DNA of 64,000 bases, taken from Toxoplasma gondii ME49 (Eukaryota > Apicomplexa > Conoidasida > Eucoccidiorida > Sarcocystidae). The stretch lies in assembly GCF_000006565.2 (NCBI RefSeq), contig NC_031476.1, forward strand, positions 2,442,458-2,506,457, read 5' to 3'. The translations under genes and the position numbers were made by a program. Positions 14,001-26,600 of this stretch are shown one piece after another. Under the pieces are notes generated by a model that was not told where the DNA came from, ran no database searches, and was given only the letters and a program-made list of their open reading frames with translations. Position 1 is the stretch's first letter. Every line of letters begins with the position of its first letter.

Positions 14001-17000
14001 TGTTGAGGGAGAGGGTGAAATCTTCGTTGATAGGCTTTTTTCGTTCCTTGCTGTCGTGACGACGGAGTACAGCGACCTTAGACCCAGATGGGCAGGAGAC
14101 CCGGCTGCTCAGAAGCTAGGAGATTTTGATTTTGATTGTCTCCACAAAACAGCAAAAGAACTGCATTCCTTGGGACTCGCGAGTACATACGGAAATTCTG
14201 CACCCAGTTCCCCCCTTTCGCGGAAAGACCTGGAGAAGATGGGCGCGAAGCAACTGGAGGTTAGCTAAAGGATAGGCATAGCAATCCCGGTAGAAAGTCT
14301 TGGCGTTTGCCGGATGCGATAGTCGGGAGGCATGCCGCAGAATACACGTCAATACAGATTACGGGGCTGTGGCAGCAGGCAACCAGAGTTGGTCTTGATA
14401 GCTTGCTGAGGTGTCACCGGAGGTAAACACTCATCGAAAGGCGTTAGTCGCTCCAGGAAAACAGAAAGTGATAACGCACCTACGAGAGGAGGAAAGCACT
14501 TGCGATTGACGCACTACAGGGGATATTACGTAGCACCTGGATAGTCATGTTCCACCGCTGTGTCACTTGGGGATAGACAAACACTTTTCTGTTGAACGGC
14601 AATACTTTGCGACTCCTTAAGGCCCATCTGGACAGACTCGGCGGTTTACTGTCAAATGCAGGTTGTCGCACATGCCCGGTCGACGTACCATGCATTCATG
14701 AAGTTTACGTTTTGCAGTTTCTACACTCTCTCTTCGGAAGCTGCTCTGAGGATGTATCTAGTTCTCGGCCAGTTTTTTTTTAAACCGGCATTAGGACCCG
14801 CGCTAACATACCCGCTGTCCCCTTGAACTTGCGACACGGGTTTGACGTTGCGGACGAAACGCTGTTGATCTGCTTGTTCACAAAACGTTATGTTTCTCAG
14901 AACCTGCAACAACTGGATAAGGAGATGAGTCGCCTGATACGCGTATTCGGACAGCTGATGTTGACGAGAGACAGGAAGCGAGACTGCGCTGTATGCTCCC
15001 CTGGTCAGTGTTGGCAGTCTACGAATTTTTGATTCAATTCACATGATGCGTTCGTCGGTTTCAGCAATGCTCTGCCGAGACTGTAACTGATGAGCTCTCC
15101 AGGAAGGTGGCTTGAATACACGCACACGCCCGCGTAGTTGGCCCTTTGTAGTTCATACACTTTGTGTGAGTCGAATGCACTTAAAAACGCATACACGTAA
15201 TACAACCAGACTTCTTGCCAGCACGAAAATCGTTGTTAGTCCAAACCTTGGTTAAACCCCTGTGTCACTTGATAGGACGGCGAATCAAATGAACTCGGGT
15301 GTCAGTCACCTCTACCTAGGAAAGATGCAATAACCACCTCTGGGCCAGAGCACACGCCGCTGGCATATAGTTTGAGAAAGCCACATAAGATCATGTTGCA
15401 TGTTTTATGGTAACTACGTGAAAGAGCCACTGTCAGTTACACACGCACAGACCCCTAGCGATGCTAGTCGCAATGGTCATTTAATGGTCCGTTCAGTGGT
15501 ATGCGTATCGTCATATGAAGCAACGGGACAAGACCATCCACACTCGGAAGGCTCTCTTTCCAAAAGAGTATACTAGACATTTTCCGCGGCTAGTCTTGGA
15601 GGGCAAACTTCCGCTTTCGTGGCAGTTCAGGAAACACACGCATATCCAGTCACGGAAGCTTGTCTCCTTGTACTCTCTGACGAATGCTTTCCCGTTCAAA
15701 GACGTGCTTGCGAGAAACGCTTGGCTGCGTGCTGCACAGTCAAGCTCCTACTGTGTCCTTCTCCGAGTTGTTTGTGTTCGTCAGTATTCGCTGATGCGCT
15801 CACTAATGCCATTGATGGCGTGACGTTTCATCCTCAAATTAATCCACTGAGCGACGCGATTGCGAAGAAGCACAGGGAACGCATGGCGCAGAGCGAGCAA
15901 GGCCCCCTAAGTCTTCCCGATCGCCTTGTCGCTCGTGGTAGGTCTTCTTCCTGAACGCCACTGGCTATTCCGAAGATACGCACGAGAAACGAAGTGTACA
16001 CATCTAACAATCATTTCTGCAGAATGGCTATCCTTGTCTTGTTGCATCCAAGATCCCCCGCCGTCCACGAGATGCCGAAACGGGTCCACTGAGTTCCTTG
16101 TTGTCTGAACCGTTTTCACACCCGAGGACGAAACCATAGAACAGAAACACAGGCATGTCAAACATCAAAAGTGTTTCCAGATAAGGCTTTGCAGTTCTTT
16201 TATCTATGCACTGCCCGCGAGATCGCATGCAGTTAGAAGGTAGTAGACAGACGAATGTCGTTCGATGCAAACAGACACTGACTGGTACCTTGACCGCCAC
16301 GGATTCGTGACAGCTTCAGATTAGTCCCCAAGGGACACTTTGTCGGCTTGGATTTCTGCGTTCCAAAGAAAAAATGGCGACAATTCCAAATGTTCCAAGC
16401 CAACATGCATGGAGTTCTTACTCAGATTTGCCACGTATACACCCAGAATCGTGCGTCGGCGATGTGGATGTCCTATCGCAGCTCAGGCCACAGAAGCAGT
16501 CAGAGAACGGTTACGTGCGGAACATGTGAAAGAAGAATTAAAGGGATGTACTTTCCGACCCAAAATTCTTCACAGTCGGATATCGACGGCAACGTGCTCT
16601 TCTGCTCGTGGCGTGTCGGACTCTCTCGCTTGCTGGGCGTCGTTATCAGTGCGTAGGCTGCCATTCTGTGAATTCTCTTCAGAGACAAAAAAGAGCTTCA
16701 TTATTTGATTCACCTGAAGCTCTTACGATTCCGTCTTCCAGCTTCCAAATGAACTATCTATTAAAACGAGCACGGGTTAACTAGTCTAATACACTGTGTC
16801 AACGTTTCGGCATACACAGGTGACAAACCGTTTCCTCCGTCCGGTTTTCCCCGTCTGCTCATTGATCAAAAGTACAGAAGTAGTTGAAGACAACGGAGCC
16901 GTCACCACTACACCCACGAGTAAAATATTCGTCTGTGGTTCTGTGACTATACTGCATCCTTCTGGGTCACAACAAAGAGGAATAGGCAGTTTTTCAATGG

Positions 17001-19997
17001 CTGGGTGAAGGCTGCCGAAACGGCTGGGCGACTATTGTCAGCATCCATTTGCCACGCTTTGCAACGAACAGCTGTATTTGTGTTTTTGCGTTGTATCCTG
17101 TTGCTTCTCTCCTGTGCAGAAGTACATTCTCCCAGAGTATCAGAAACACGACACGAAGGAGCCTCTGCCACCTGGTAGTGAAACCACATCGCAAGGAAAT
17201 GGGCAGAAAAAGCGAGCATGGAGCTGTGAGGAGCGGCGGAGAATTAGCCGAGGGGAAGTTTTATATCTGGAAGGAAAGCGGCAGCTGGAGACTCAGCAGC
17301 AAACGTTCGAGCACATTCGTGCACTCAGAAGAGAAGCAGAGCTCCAAGAATGCACATTCGCTCCTGCCGTTCACAGTCCATCTAAACCGACTGTGTAAGC
17401 TAAAGAGATGTGAAACAGCATCAGCGTGTTACCCACGGAGAAGGAACGAAAAACGTGGGGGATGGTGACAACACCAAGGTAGTTTTGTATCATGGAAACG
17501 CAGTGCAGTTCGATTCAATGACTGCCTATCCAACGGTTGTCATACACATCAATGAAGGAGACTATGAAGAACAGACACTCGTTGTCGCAGTTCCGGTTCG
17601 CCCGCCTTGTTTTTTCAGGGGTGGAGCTGCTGTAAAGCCTGCAGGCTTCGACTCGTCCGTCGCGAGAGTACGCCAGGCGACAGAGCGACGCGAAGAACGG
17701 CTGAAACTTCAGGAAATCAGGTATGCTGGAGTCACTATACAGCGCAGGAGTGAGCGGTTGGCTGTTTCGACAGCGTGGTGAGTCATCCTGGAACACGAAT
17801 GTTTCATCACGGCTCGACCAGCGCATGCACTGGAACACAGCCGGGCGGCTACCATCAACAGTATCTCGAGATGGACATGCTGTGGCAGCTTCGAAGACAC
17901 GTCAGGTAATAAGGGAAGAAATGCTTGAGCCCTAGCACGGATCTGAAAAAGCTGCGCATGCGGACGCATAGCGTTCACAAAAATGACTCTACGGCGCGAT
18001 TCGCGTTTGAGCCAGACGGTGGAGGGTTGTCAGAGAGGGTAAGAAGGGCCGTATGTCATCCAGGGCAACATGCACGGTTGCAAAGATTTCTTGAACTGAC
18101 CAGAAAGGTGGTTTGCCGCCACAGCCTCGAACCGTCCAGAGGCCGATTCAGCTGTACCATGTGTTTGGTAACGGGACGAGAGGCTGATTTGAAGACTGAG
18201 AAGCGTTTCTTGGGGAGGTGCCTCCAGAATCAGTTTCTCGACGTCTGAAGACTTCTAGTGAACGTTTGTGTTTCCTTTCGAAAATGCGTGCGCACAGGGA
18301 CCCCTCAATCCCTGCCAGAGCAGGACGGGTACATCGGCGGAACACTCTACCACAGCCATTTAGTTTCGAAGAGGGCCGATACAAAGTGAAGCTCGCTCCG
18401 GAGGTGTTTACAATGACTGTAGAGATCGGAAGAGGTCGAAGGGGCAAAATGTCGATTCGCGAAGGAGAAGATCCTAGACTGGTAGTGAGTCTGTTTGACA
18501 AACGAGGGCGTACCCGCTGCCTGCAGGAAGTGACGTTTGTGCTTGGAAAAGGTGGCAATCGGAGGCGTAAACTAACGTCAGAGTGCCTCAATTTCCAGAC
18601 AGCAAGGGACATCCTTCTGCTGCACGGTAGTCTAACTGAACATGTAGGATTGCGCTCGTCTTGTGGGGAATGTGAAGGGCTTCTGCGCAGATGAATGAAA
18701 CGATATCTTATGCACGCTGTTGATAAAAAGTGGATACCGTCTTGAGATTACTTCTTGTCGCTACAGAATAGTAGCCGAATGTGTCCGAGGTTCTCGCAAC
18801 GCGTCACCTCTTCTCAATTCGTCAGAAGTCGTGTTCGCTTCGATATTTACTTCTTTTACGTCTTTCCTATCTCCCTCTTCGCTTCTTGCTACATCCTCCC
18901 CAATCGGGCTGTCTTCTCGCCATCTTGTCTGATCCGGTAACTTTTCGTTTTCTTGCCTGTTCGCGGGGGCTCACCTCTCGATAATTCAGGCACGCAGCTT
19001 TTGCAAGACGTACAGTCTGCAAGGGGACGAGGCTGAGTGGATCACAGGCGTTCTCTTACAAGAAATGTCACATCGAAATCTGCTAGCTTTCACTTCTGTG
19101 GGGCCGGACCACTTCGCTTCGCCGGTGGCGAGGAATCCCACTCGGGCAGGGTCTCCCGGCCGAGATTCGTCTCGCGTGCGTATCGTTCCCGCGTGCCCGC
19201 CACAGAGCCCGCTCGAAGGCGGGAAAGTTGCTCTCGAAGATCTTGACCAGCCCTTCCCTAGTCTCCAGATTAACCACTCAACAGCGACCGTGGAAGGTCC
19301 CGCTGTAGGGCTGCAGTCGCTGCCTGGCGTTCCCCGACGGGTCCAGCGAATCCCAGAGAAGCCAGACACTGCCACTTCGGAGGCGAGGAGCGAGCAGACC
19401 GGCAAAAGCTCCGTTCCTTCGTTTGTCTCGCGTTCTTTGTCTGGTGACCTGCTCGCACCGACGCTGATCTCTTCCATGAAACCGTCACCTAGTCCCAGAC
19501 AAAAAGCACCTCCCAACCGTGTGCTTGTCGGGAGTGGAACGTGTACCCCGATCCTGAGTGCACGTAAACCGCCGTCGCGGTATGCTCTGGAAGAAGACAC
19601 CAGGTCGCAGACTCAGAAAGGAAAGTTTTTCATGAAAACAACTTCTGATGGCGGGAAGAGTAAGGGGGAAACGAGCGCCGTACCCGCCAGAGAAGTGGAA
19701 CGGCGAATTCGGCGGGGTCGTGGAGGTGACGGACGCGCTGCTGAGAGGGTGTCAGAGTTTCAAGGACGAGACGGCAAACTAACTGAGAATTCGCTCTTCC
19801 CACCAAACAATGTGCCCGTCTCTGCTCTACCATCGATGGATCTAAGTCGCCCGCTGCACGGTTCAACTTACCCCACCAGCCTAGTGGACGAGGATTACGT
19901 TCGAAGCGGCTCTCCTACATTGTATTCCGTAGTTGACAGTGAACCCACTGAATCTACCTCCTTTGTTTCCCCTGTCGTTGGGAACCGATGCAGCTGA
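11034..19997 (+). CDS. Multi-exon protein with ERLY motif, EF-hand-like module, TFxPxI motifs and a C-terminal GR/GEDP domain
   Basis: The function is unknown; similar architectures are, to my knowledge, typical of conserved proteins in flagellated protists, so a cytoskeletal or axonemal role is an inference. Exons with agreeing phases: 11034-11652, 12487-12649, 12827 to an unresolved donor, about 13502-13760, 13828-14259, 14901-15003, 15785-15937, 16482-16612, 17120-17394, 17619-17720, 17936-18038, an unresolved start near 18300 to 18481, and 18990-19997. Exon 1 holds HERLYNEALANRRRKEKL near its end. The 13.5-14.3 kb exons code LVGCVLQYLGIF and then VEKLDVEGEGEI...FSFLAVV, like a degenerate EF-hand pair. 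TFHPQI, TFRPKI and TFAPAV follow in exons at 15.8, 16.5 and 17.3 kb. The 18481/18990 join rebuilds IREGEDPRL-ARSFCKTYSL, strong proof of that intron. The last 300 residues are disordered. The 16612 donor is weak, and a split into two genes is not excluded. Confidence 0.7.
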
Positions 19998-22900
19998 AAC
20001 GCAGCCGGATACCAATCGTTGCTTGCTCCGTACTGCTGGATTTGACTGGAACACTGACCTCGATATATGTGTTTGTAAGCTTCCTTTGTGAAGAGCCACC
20101 ATGCCGCGGCAATGACACCTGACCCCTTGACCCGCCGCGTTCGAACACTGGAGAATGCAACGTCTTCTGCGCCAGAACAGCGTCAACACCTTCAGAGAAT
20201 ATCACCTCCCAGTACCCTGCTAATGTTAACGCCACTGTCTGAATCAGACGCTTAGCATGATTCCCCCCAACGCAGATGACCAGAGCAGAAAACACTCGCT
20301 CTTTGTGTCTGTCTAGGTCCGATTTTTATCCGCCGAAGACTCACCAAAAAACTGTCCCCTAGAGGCGATCTAGTGTTTGTCCCCCTATGTGAATCTGTAA
20401 AGATGCCGCTGCCCAGATCTTTGGGAGAGCAGAATTTTTTGCGAAAACTGCGCCAGTCACCACAAGTGTTGCTCTACAGTTAATTCGTTACGGCGAATCC
20501 GTCGGGATATTCTCTCTCCAAAATAGAAGGTTGAGGTTTACGCCGATGTCTTGTTTGGCTGCCCCGTGCCCCGAAACCAGGAATGCATGGCGAGAGCGTC
20601 GTTTGCCTAATTTTATAGTTTGTCCCCCCTGACACTGCTTAACACATGTGTTCATTCCGTCACTTAGCCAATAACTGTACGGAACGTTACCAGACGATAC
20701 CAACAAGAGCATTTCCTCCCGTTCAATCGGTAGCCTAAAGACATAGAACAATCAGGCAAGCATTTAGTTTTCTCATGTAGTGAGACTGCTGCACCAATCC
20801 TCTCACGCTCGACGTGAACAGAATTCTGCGAGAACAACGCCTTCGAAAGTTCTATCACCGTGCCATGGCGGCAACCGTTGCTAAGTTATTTGGACATCCA
20901 TGAGTAGACACTCTAACTTTTGCCGGTTCCAGTGTACTGTCTCAGACTTCATCTATCTGTTCATTCCGAGCGGCCTGTGGTGGCCGAGAAAAAAACTGAT
21001 GTGAGATAACCTTGATGCCCCCGGCAGAGCAATCCACCATCAACCTATTGATTCACCTAGGCCGCTCTAAGAACACTCCGAGTTTGGGGGGTCCACTGCA
21101 CCGACCTATTCCGTGCGGCAGAACAACAAGCAGCTCCACAGGCATCTGATGTGACCAGAGAGAAAGAAATGTGTACCTTTCTCGTAGCAGGAACTTGGAT
21201 GAGGACTTAAACCCCTCTTTCTGGCCAGCACTCGTGACTACTAGCCACAATGCCACATTGACACACACTGCCTGTCCATGCTGGCGTCAGAGTGTCGCCA
21301 ACAAGCGAAGAAGTCCTCCGATAATTAGGCTGTAAGGTCAGAACACCTTGGAGCCATGTGTCCACACTCTTCCATTGGCATGAATTCCCAGGTATTTCCT
21401 AAAAGCAATCAGTGCGCGGCGTCTGCCCGCGACACACCTCCACCCGCTAGGCAACTCGACCGATTGTCTCGCGTTCCCCACCAAAGAGGCGCCTGTTGCC
21501 GAAGGCAGTTTCGCACGAACTCGGTCACAAAAAGCGTTTCGCGTAACATTAGTTGAGGTGTCAGCAGAAGGGAGCAGAGAGAAAGCGGCGTCCTATGGAC
21601 GACGGCTATTTCCACGAGACACATGCCGACTCGGCTTATAGTCGGAGCGAGACGAGGTGACCAGGGTGCCATCTTTTCTTCCTCTCCTCCCATGTGACGC
21701 CCCCGCCTATAAACAGGAAAGATGTCCTTGGCGCACGCATGAGCGGGAGCGTGTTTTGCAGCTTTCTCTGTAAAGAATGGTAGGAACGCCGTTGCTTGCG
21801 CGTCGTGTATCTTGGTCTCTTTTCTTAGCTACACCTTCCCGTTTTTCGGGCATGTCTAACCGCTGTCGTTTACGGCGCGTGCATGAGCGGCATTCCAGAC
21901 CTCGCCTTCTGGCTGCGGAGCTTAGCGCGGTTGACGCATTCCTTGTCCCCTGTGCCGTCGCGTTAGTCGCGTGAGAGGCTACTCTCTTTCTCTTCGGGCG
22001 CCTCTGGCGCTTCTGCAACTCGTCTTTCAGTTTTTTCTTTCCTCTCCGCGAAAGTTTCGATTTTTTCGCGCCGTTTCTCCGTGTCTCGAGGGGTTCGACG
22101 CCTTGGCCAGTGTCCATACACCTGAAACTCACGAGTGACCATCGTCACGTCAGAGCGTCCTGCCAGGAGACACTTTCCTTGTTTCTCTCTCCGATTCTTC
22201 TTCTCTCGGCAGCCTCGCAACGGGCCCTCCGCTCGACGAGACACGGCGATCTGTGTCGCCTGCAGTGCGTCCGGCGGCGCGGATTTTTGCCCCGGCATTT
22301 TTTCCTTTTTTATTCGACACATAGCACACAGAACGTAAACGGGACCGTTTCTTCCATCCGTCCGTGCAAGCAACCGTCCAAATACGTCGCCAACGAAGCG
22401 CCGTGTTGCGGCTTCTTTCCATCCTCGCCGTCGTTCCCGCGCCGTCTGCTACACGGCATGCGTGCCATGTCAAATGCTCTCGTTTGTCACTCGAAAGGCG
22501 TCTCTCTGGAAATTCCCCTCCCCAATTTGCAACGCCCTCTTCGCTTATAAGGGATTTTCTCTTTGTCGGCGTAACCCTCGTGTCCTCTGCCGTCTCTGCG
22601 AGGCTGCTCACGCCTCGCCACGCGTCCTTTCCCTCCTTTCTACCGCGCTTCTCTCCAGCGTCCCGGCGGTATCTTGCCGAGGAGTTGCTTCCGCCGTCCG
22701 TGCCAAAGTCTTGTGTCTCTGCCGTCTGTCCTCTGCACCTTTCTGGCTGCGACGCGGAAGCCCCGGACTGCTGATAAGACACACAGAGCGACTTCCACGT
22801 CTTTATCCTGTCTCCAGAACAAAGAAGCTCCCCACTCTCCATCGGTGTACTTTTGCCTCGCGCCGCGGAAGATGCCTTTCGTTGGCGCTCTCTGGATCGA

Positions 22901-23680
22901 CCTGTGAGCGTCTCTCTTTTTTCTGGTGAGGTGTTTGTACACCCGGACGCGGCGTTCTGTCAGGAGAACTAGGGCGGTTCTCGTGGCGAGAGAGAGCGCG
23001 GAGGCACTTTGTTTTTGGCAGGTTGCGACAGCGCGTAGCACACAGCGCGACTCGTGGGTGAGGAAGACTGCTTTAAGCTTGGGGGACTTCGCGTTTCTCT
23101 CTTGGCGTCCTCTTCCGTTTCTCTTGTGTTCGTCTCGGTGTCTTGCATGCAAGAGCTGAGAGGGACGAGGAAGAACCGGACAGGAGGGGGTTGTGCACAT
23201 TGCCTCTCTCGTTTTTTCACGTCTGTGAAAACTGAACGAAGGAGCGAAGAGGCATGCCAGGCCACCAGAGCACTTGGATTGTTGGCTATCGCAGTGGGGC
23301 GTCTCGAGTCCACTTCGTTGTGTCCTTCTTTGGAGCCCATTCATTTTAGACAGCGACGCACTGCGCATGCAGTTTTTCCCGTCACCTCGGTCTGCATGTC
23401 TCCCCCAGAGAGTGCCCTGGACGGAAACGTGCCGTTTGCTTGTTCTTCGTCTTCCTCTCTCTACCACGCAGTCTCTGAGTTTCACCCTGAATCGACGGTT
23501 GGTGTTCCGCGCGCGTCGGAGGACGACTCTTCGTGGTCAAGGGCGAGGCGCGGTCGCTTGCTTCTCTCACCTCGACAGCGGCGGCGGGGGAGCATCGGTT
23601 GCTCAGGAAGGCTCTGAAGTGGAGAACGGAGACGCGGTTTCGTGGACATCGATGTGCTTTCTTGAGGTCGGGGCTGTCTC
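19998..23680. other. Gap before the HTH gene, probably partly its 5' leader
   Basis: No supported coding exon. From about 21.7 kb the + strand becomes rich in C and T (tctctct, ttcctctc, cgtctc), which produces long but unconvincing open frames on both strands. Such pyrimidine-biased stretches commonly precede coccidian start codons, so 22-23.7 kb is probably 5' untranslated leader and promoter of the gene starting at 23681. This is inferred from position and composition. Confidence 0.45.
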
Positions 23681-26600
23681 ATGGCGGAGGGCGCAGAGAC
23701 TCCCGGGAAGGGCGCCGTGAGCGCGCAGGAGGAGGAGCGCCGGGGGCGGTCGACTCGCGGCCGGTACCCAGCACGGACCCTGTCCGTCTCAGTCCGCGAG
23801 AAGGAGACTGTCGACTTGGGCGCTCGCGACGAGAGCGACAGAGGGCCGCAGCAGCTGACCCCCAGCCACCAGAAAGGAGACACGGGAGACAGGAGAGACA
23901 GGAGAGACAACGGAGACGAGCCTGCAGAGACAGCGGAGGCTCTCGAGTGCCGCGGCTCCGGCGCGGGAGAGGAGAGGGATGCGGGGTCTCCGCAGGTCTC
24001 GGACAGCGAGGAAGGACGGGCATCTTTCTCGGTTGAGCCGCCGTCGCACGGTTCGAGTGAACGAGCAGATGAGAAAGAAGGAGACTCCGCAGCGCACGAA
24101 GACGACGAGACCCGCAAAGCCCGGCGAGAGCGGAAGCGGGAGAGGCGGAGACAAGAGACGCTGGCGGCGGAGGCGTCGATCGAACAAGACGGACCCAAGA
24201 GATACGCGTTTCGCGAGAAGAGACAGAAGCGCGAGCGCTTCGAGGCGGACATCTTTGCGAAAAAGTCGTACACCGCAGTCCCCACGGGATACCAGTTGTC
24301 CGCGGAGATTCCGCCCGACCAGGTGCAGGGCCTGCAGCTCTTTGTGTACCGGAAGAAGAGAAGGGCGCGCGCGGGGTCGGCGCGTCCCGGCGGAGACGCG
24401 GGCGCGAACGGCGAAACGCGCGGCCTGGAGCCCAGAGACCGCCTCGAGAGTGTCTCCGTGACGGGGACGGTGTCGGACGCGGGCGACGCCGAAGACGAGG
24501 CGGTCGCGGCGGGGGTCCGGGAGGGTGTTTCGCGCGCCGGCTCGGCGGAGGAGGCGTCGAGAGACAGGAGACACCAAAAGCCGACGCGAAACGGTCCCGG
24601 CCGCCCCCGCATCCACCCGCCTTCAGCGAGCCTGCTGGGGCATCGGGGCATGGGGGAGGCAGCACGGAGGGCGGGGCTCGGCATGGGGGCTCTGAGGAGT
24701 TCGCAGAATCAGAAGGAAGAGAGAAGAGCTCCCGTCCAGGACTTGGAAGGACGCAGAGAAGAAGAAAGCGCCGTGGGCCTCGACGCCAACAGAGGCGGTC
24801 TCCCGAAGAAGAGGACGGAGGCGCTGAAGGCCGCCAGCGAGAAGAAGAAACTGCCGAGCGACGGCAGCCGCGGGTTCAAACGGACGGTCGTGGCGGGGGG
24901 GAAGAAACGAGATGGAAGGAGGAAACCATCGGACGGAGAAGACGAAGATGAAGAAAGCGAGGTGGCCGTCATCAGCGAAGACAACGCGAGGAAAATCCGC
25001 GAGCAATTCTTCCAAGACGCTGCAGCCGTTGAAGAGTACCTACCGTTCGGGTGAGACTGCGACTCGAGCGCGACTCGTGGGGTGAACATACACCTGAGAG
25101 TTGACCTACTAGCACGGGTGTTTTTCGCGCTGGGGGGGGGGATGAGAGATCTCTTATGAGTTACGACACAGCTCACAACATCTAGACTGTTTCATGCGGA
25201 GAATTCGGAGAACAGAGTGCGAATCCACGAGGCGGCCCCCTCTCAGGTGTATGTGGCCTTGAGGAAGTCGGGCGGGTGCACGTTGGTGCGCGGGGTGTAG
25301 CGCCGTGCGGTGTATGTACAGTGGCGATTCTTCATTTTGTGCAGCAGAGCGTGTTTCTCTGTTCCACCGTCTCGGCTTCAGATAGAGAAGCTCCTTTCTG
25401 TTCCTTGCGGTTTCTTTTGGCTACGCCCATACGGCTTGTATGCGCATGCGCGCCTTTAACTTCATTTCTGTAAACGTAGAAACTTGTCGAGTGCTGGCTG
25501 AGAGGGTGACTATTTTTAGCGGAACCCAGGAGGTTTCGGCTCTCCATGAAACCTTTAGGATAGATCTGTGCGCCAATACGGGCGGTACGATGTTCGAACA
25601 AAAGGGAGTTGACGAAAGAGTCAGTGCTGAACTGCCCTAGACATGTACTTCACTTTTCAGCTTCTGAGCAGTAAATGTGTCGAAGAGAAAGGTCGGGCAG
25701 ACTACGGTTGAATGCGCAAGTAAGGCTGTCACCGCGCCTTCCACGCTTGTTTCCTTTCTGTTCTTGCAGCCTGTATTACGGAGACAGCCTCGCAAGCGAC
25801 ACAGCCCTTCTGGAGCGACAGGAAGACACGCGAAAGGAACGTTACTTGGAGGCCAAGAAGGCCTTTCAGCGAGAAATGTTCCAGCGGCTCTTCTTGGCGT
25901 CTGTGATGAGGGAAGAAGGAGTAAAGGCTGAGCGCGCGAGGAGAGAAAACGAAGGAGCCGGGGTCATCGCCACCTCCGAGGCCTCCTCTGCGCGAGCCCC
26001 CGCCCGAGCAGCAGAGAGAACAGAAGACGCAGAGAGGGGAGAGGAAACAGGGAGGGGAGAAGAAGCAGAGATAACAGAAGAAGCAGAGGTGAATGAAGAA
26101 GCGGAGAAGGGGAAAGCATCCCAGGAGGCGGAAGAGGACGGAAGAGGAGTGAAGGTGGAGGGCGGCGAGTGCGCATCATCGGCGGAGAGTCGACCTCGAG
26201 AAACGTCCGAGAGACAGGGTTGTCGGGAGCGCGAGAAGGCCCTAGAGAGATCAAGCAGCGCGGCTGGTGATGTCGGAGACAGCTCACCGTCTCTGACTCG
26301 CCGGCGAGAGAGGCGACAATCTAGTGTTGCGTCTCCAGCCTCTTCGTCTGCAGCCCAGGAGGGCCTGGCCGATGAACGGGTCTTCTCGGTGTCGGCGGCC
26401 TGCCCTCGCGCTGTGAAAACGGAGGAACCTGCGGGCGGCGCCGCACTCACAGATGGCGAGGCGCGGGACTCATCTGCTTTGAGAGGGAAAGCCGCGAGTC
26501 GGGAGGCTTCCGACGGGGCGGCCGCGAAAGACGACGAAGCGTCTCGAATGGAGGACGAAGCGACAGTAGTTGAAGTGCCAGGCGGTAGAAGCGGTGAGAC

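Noticed and set aside
22150..23485. Two long minus-strand open frames (230 and 281 codons)
   Set aside because: They mirror a CT-rich + strand leader, giving Arg/Lys/Glu/Ser runs typical of shadow frames.
24623..24684. Minus-strand open frames of 275 to 400 codons antisense to the HTH gene (23482-24684 and others up to 29751)
   Set aside because: GC-rich third positions of the real + strand exons suppress stop codons on the opposite strand; the translations are Ser/Arg/Pro-rich without domains.
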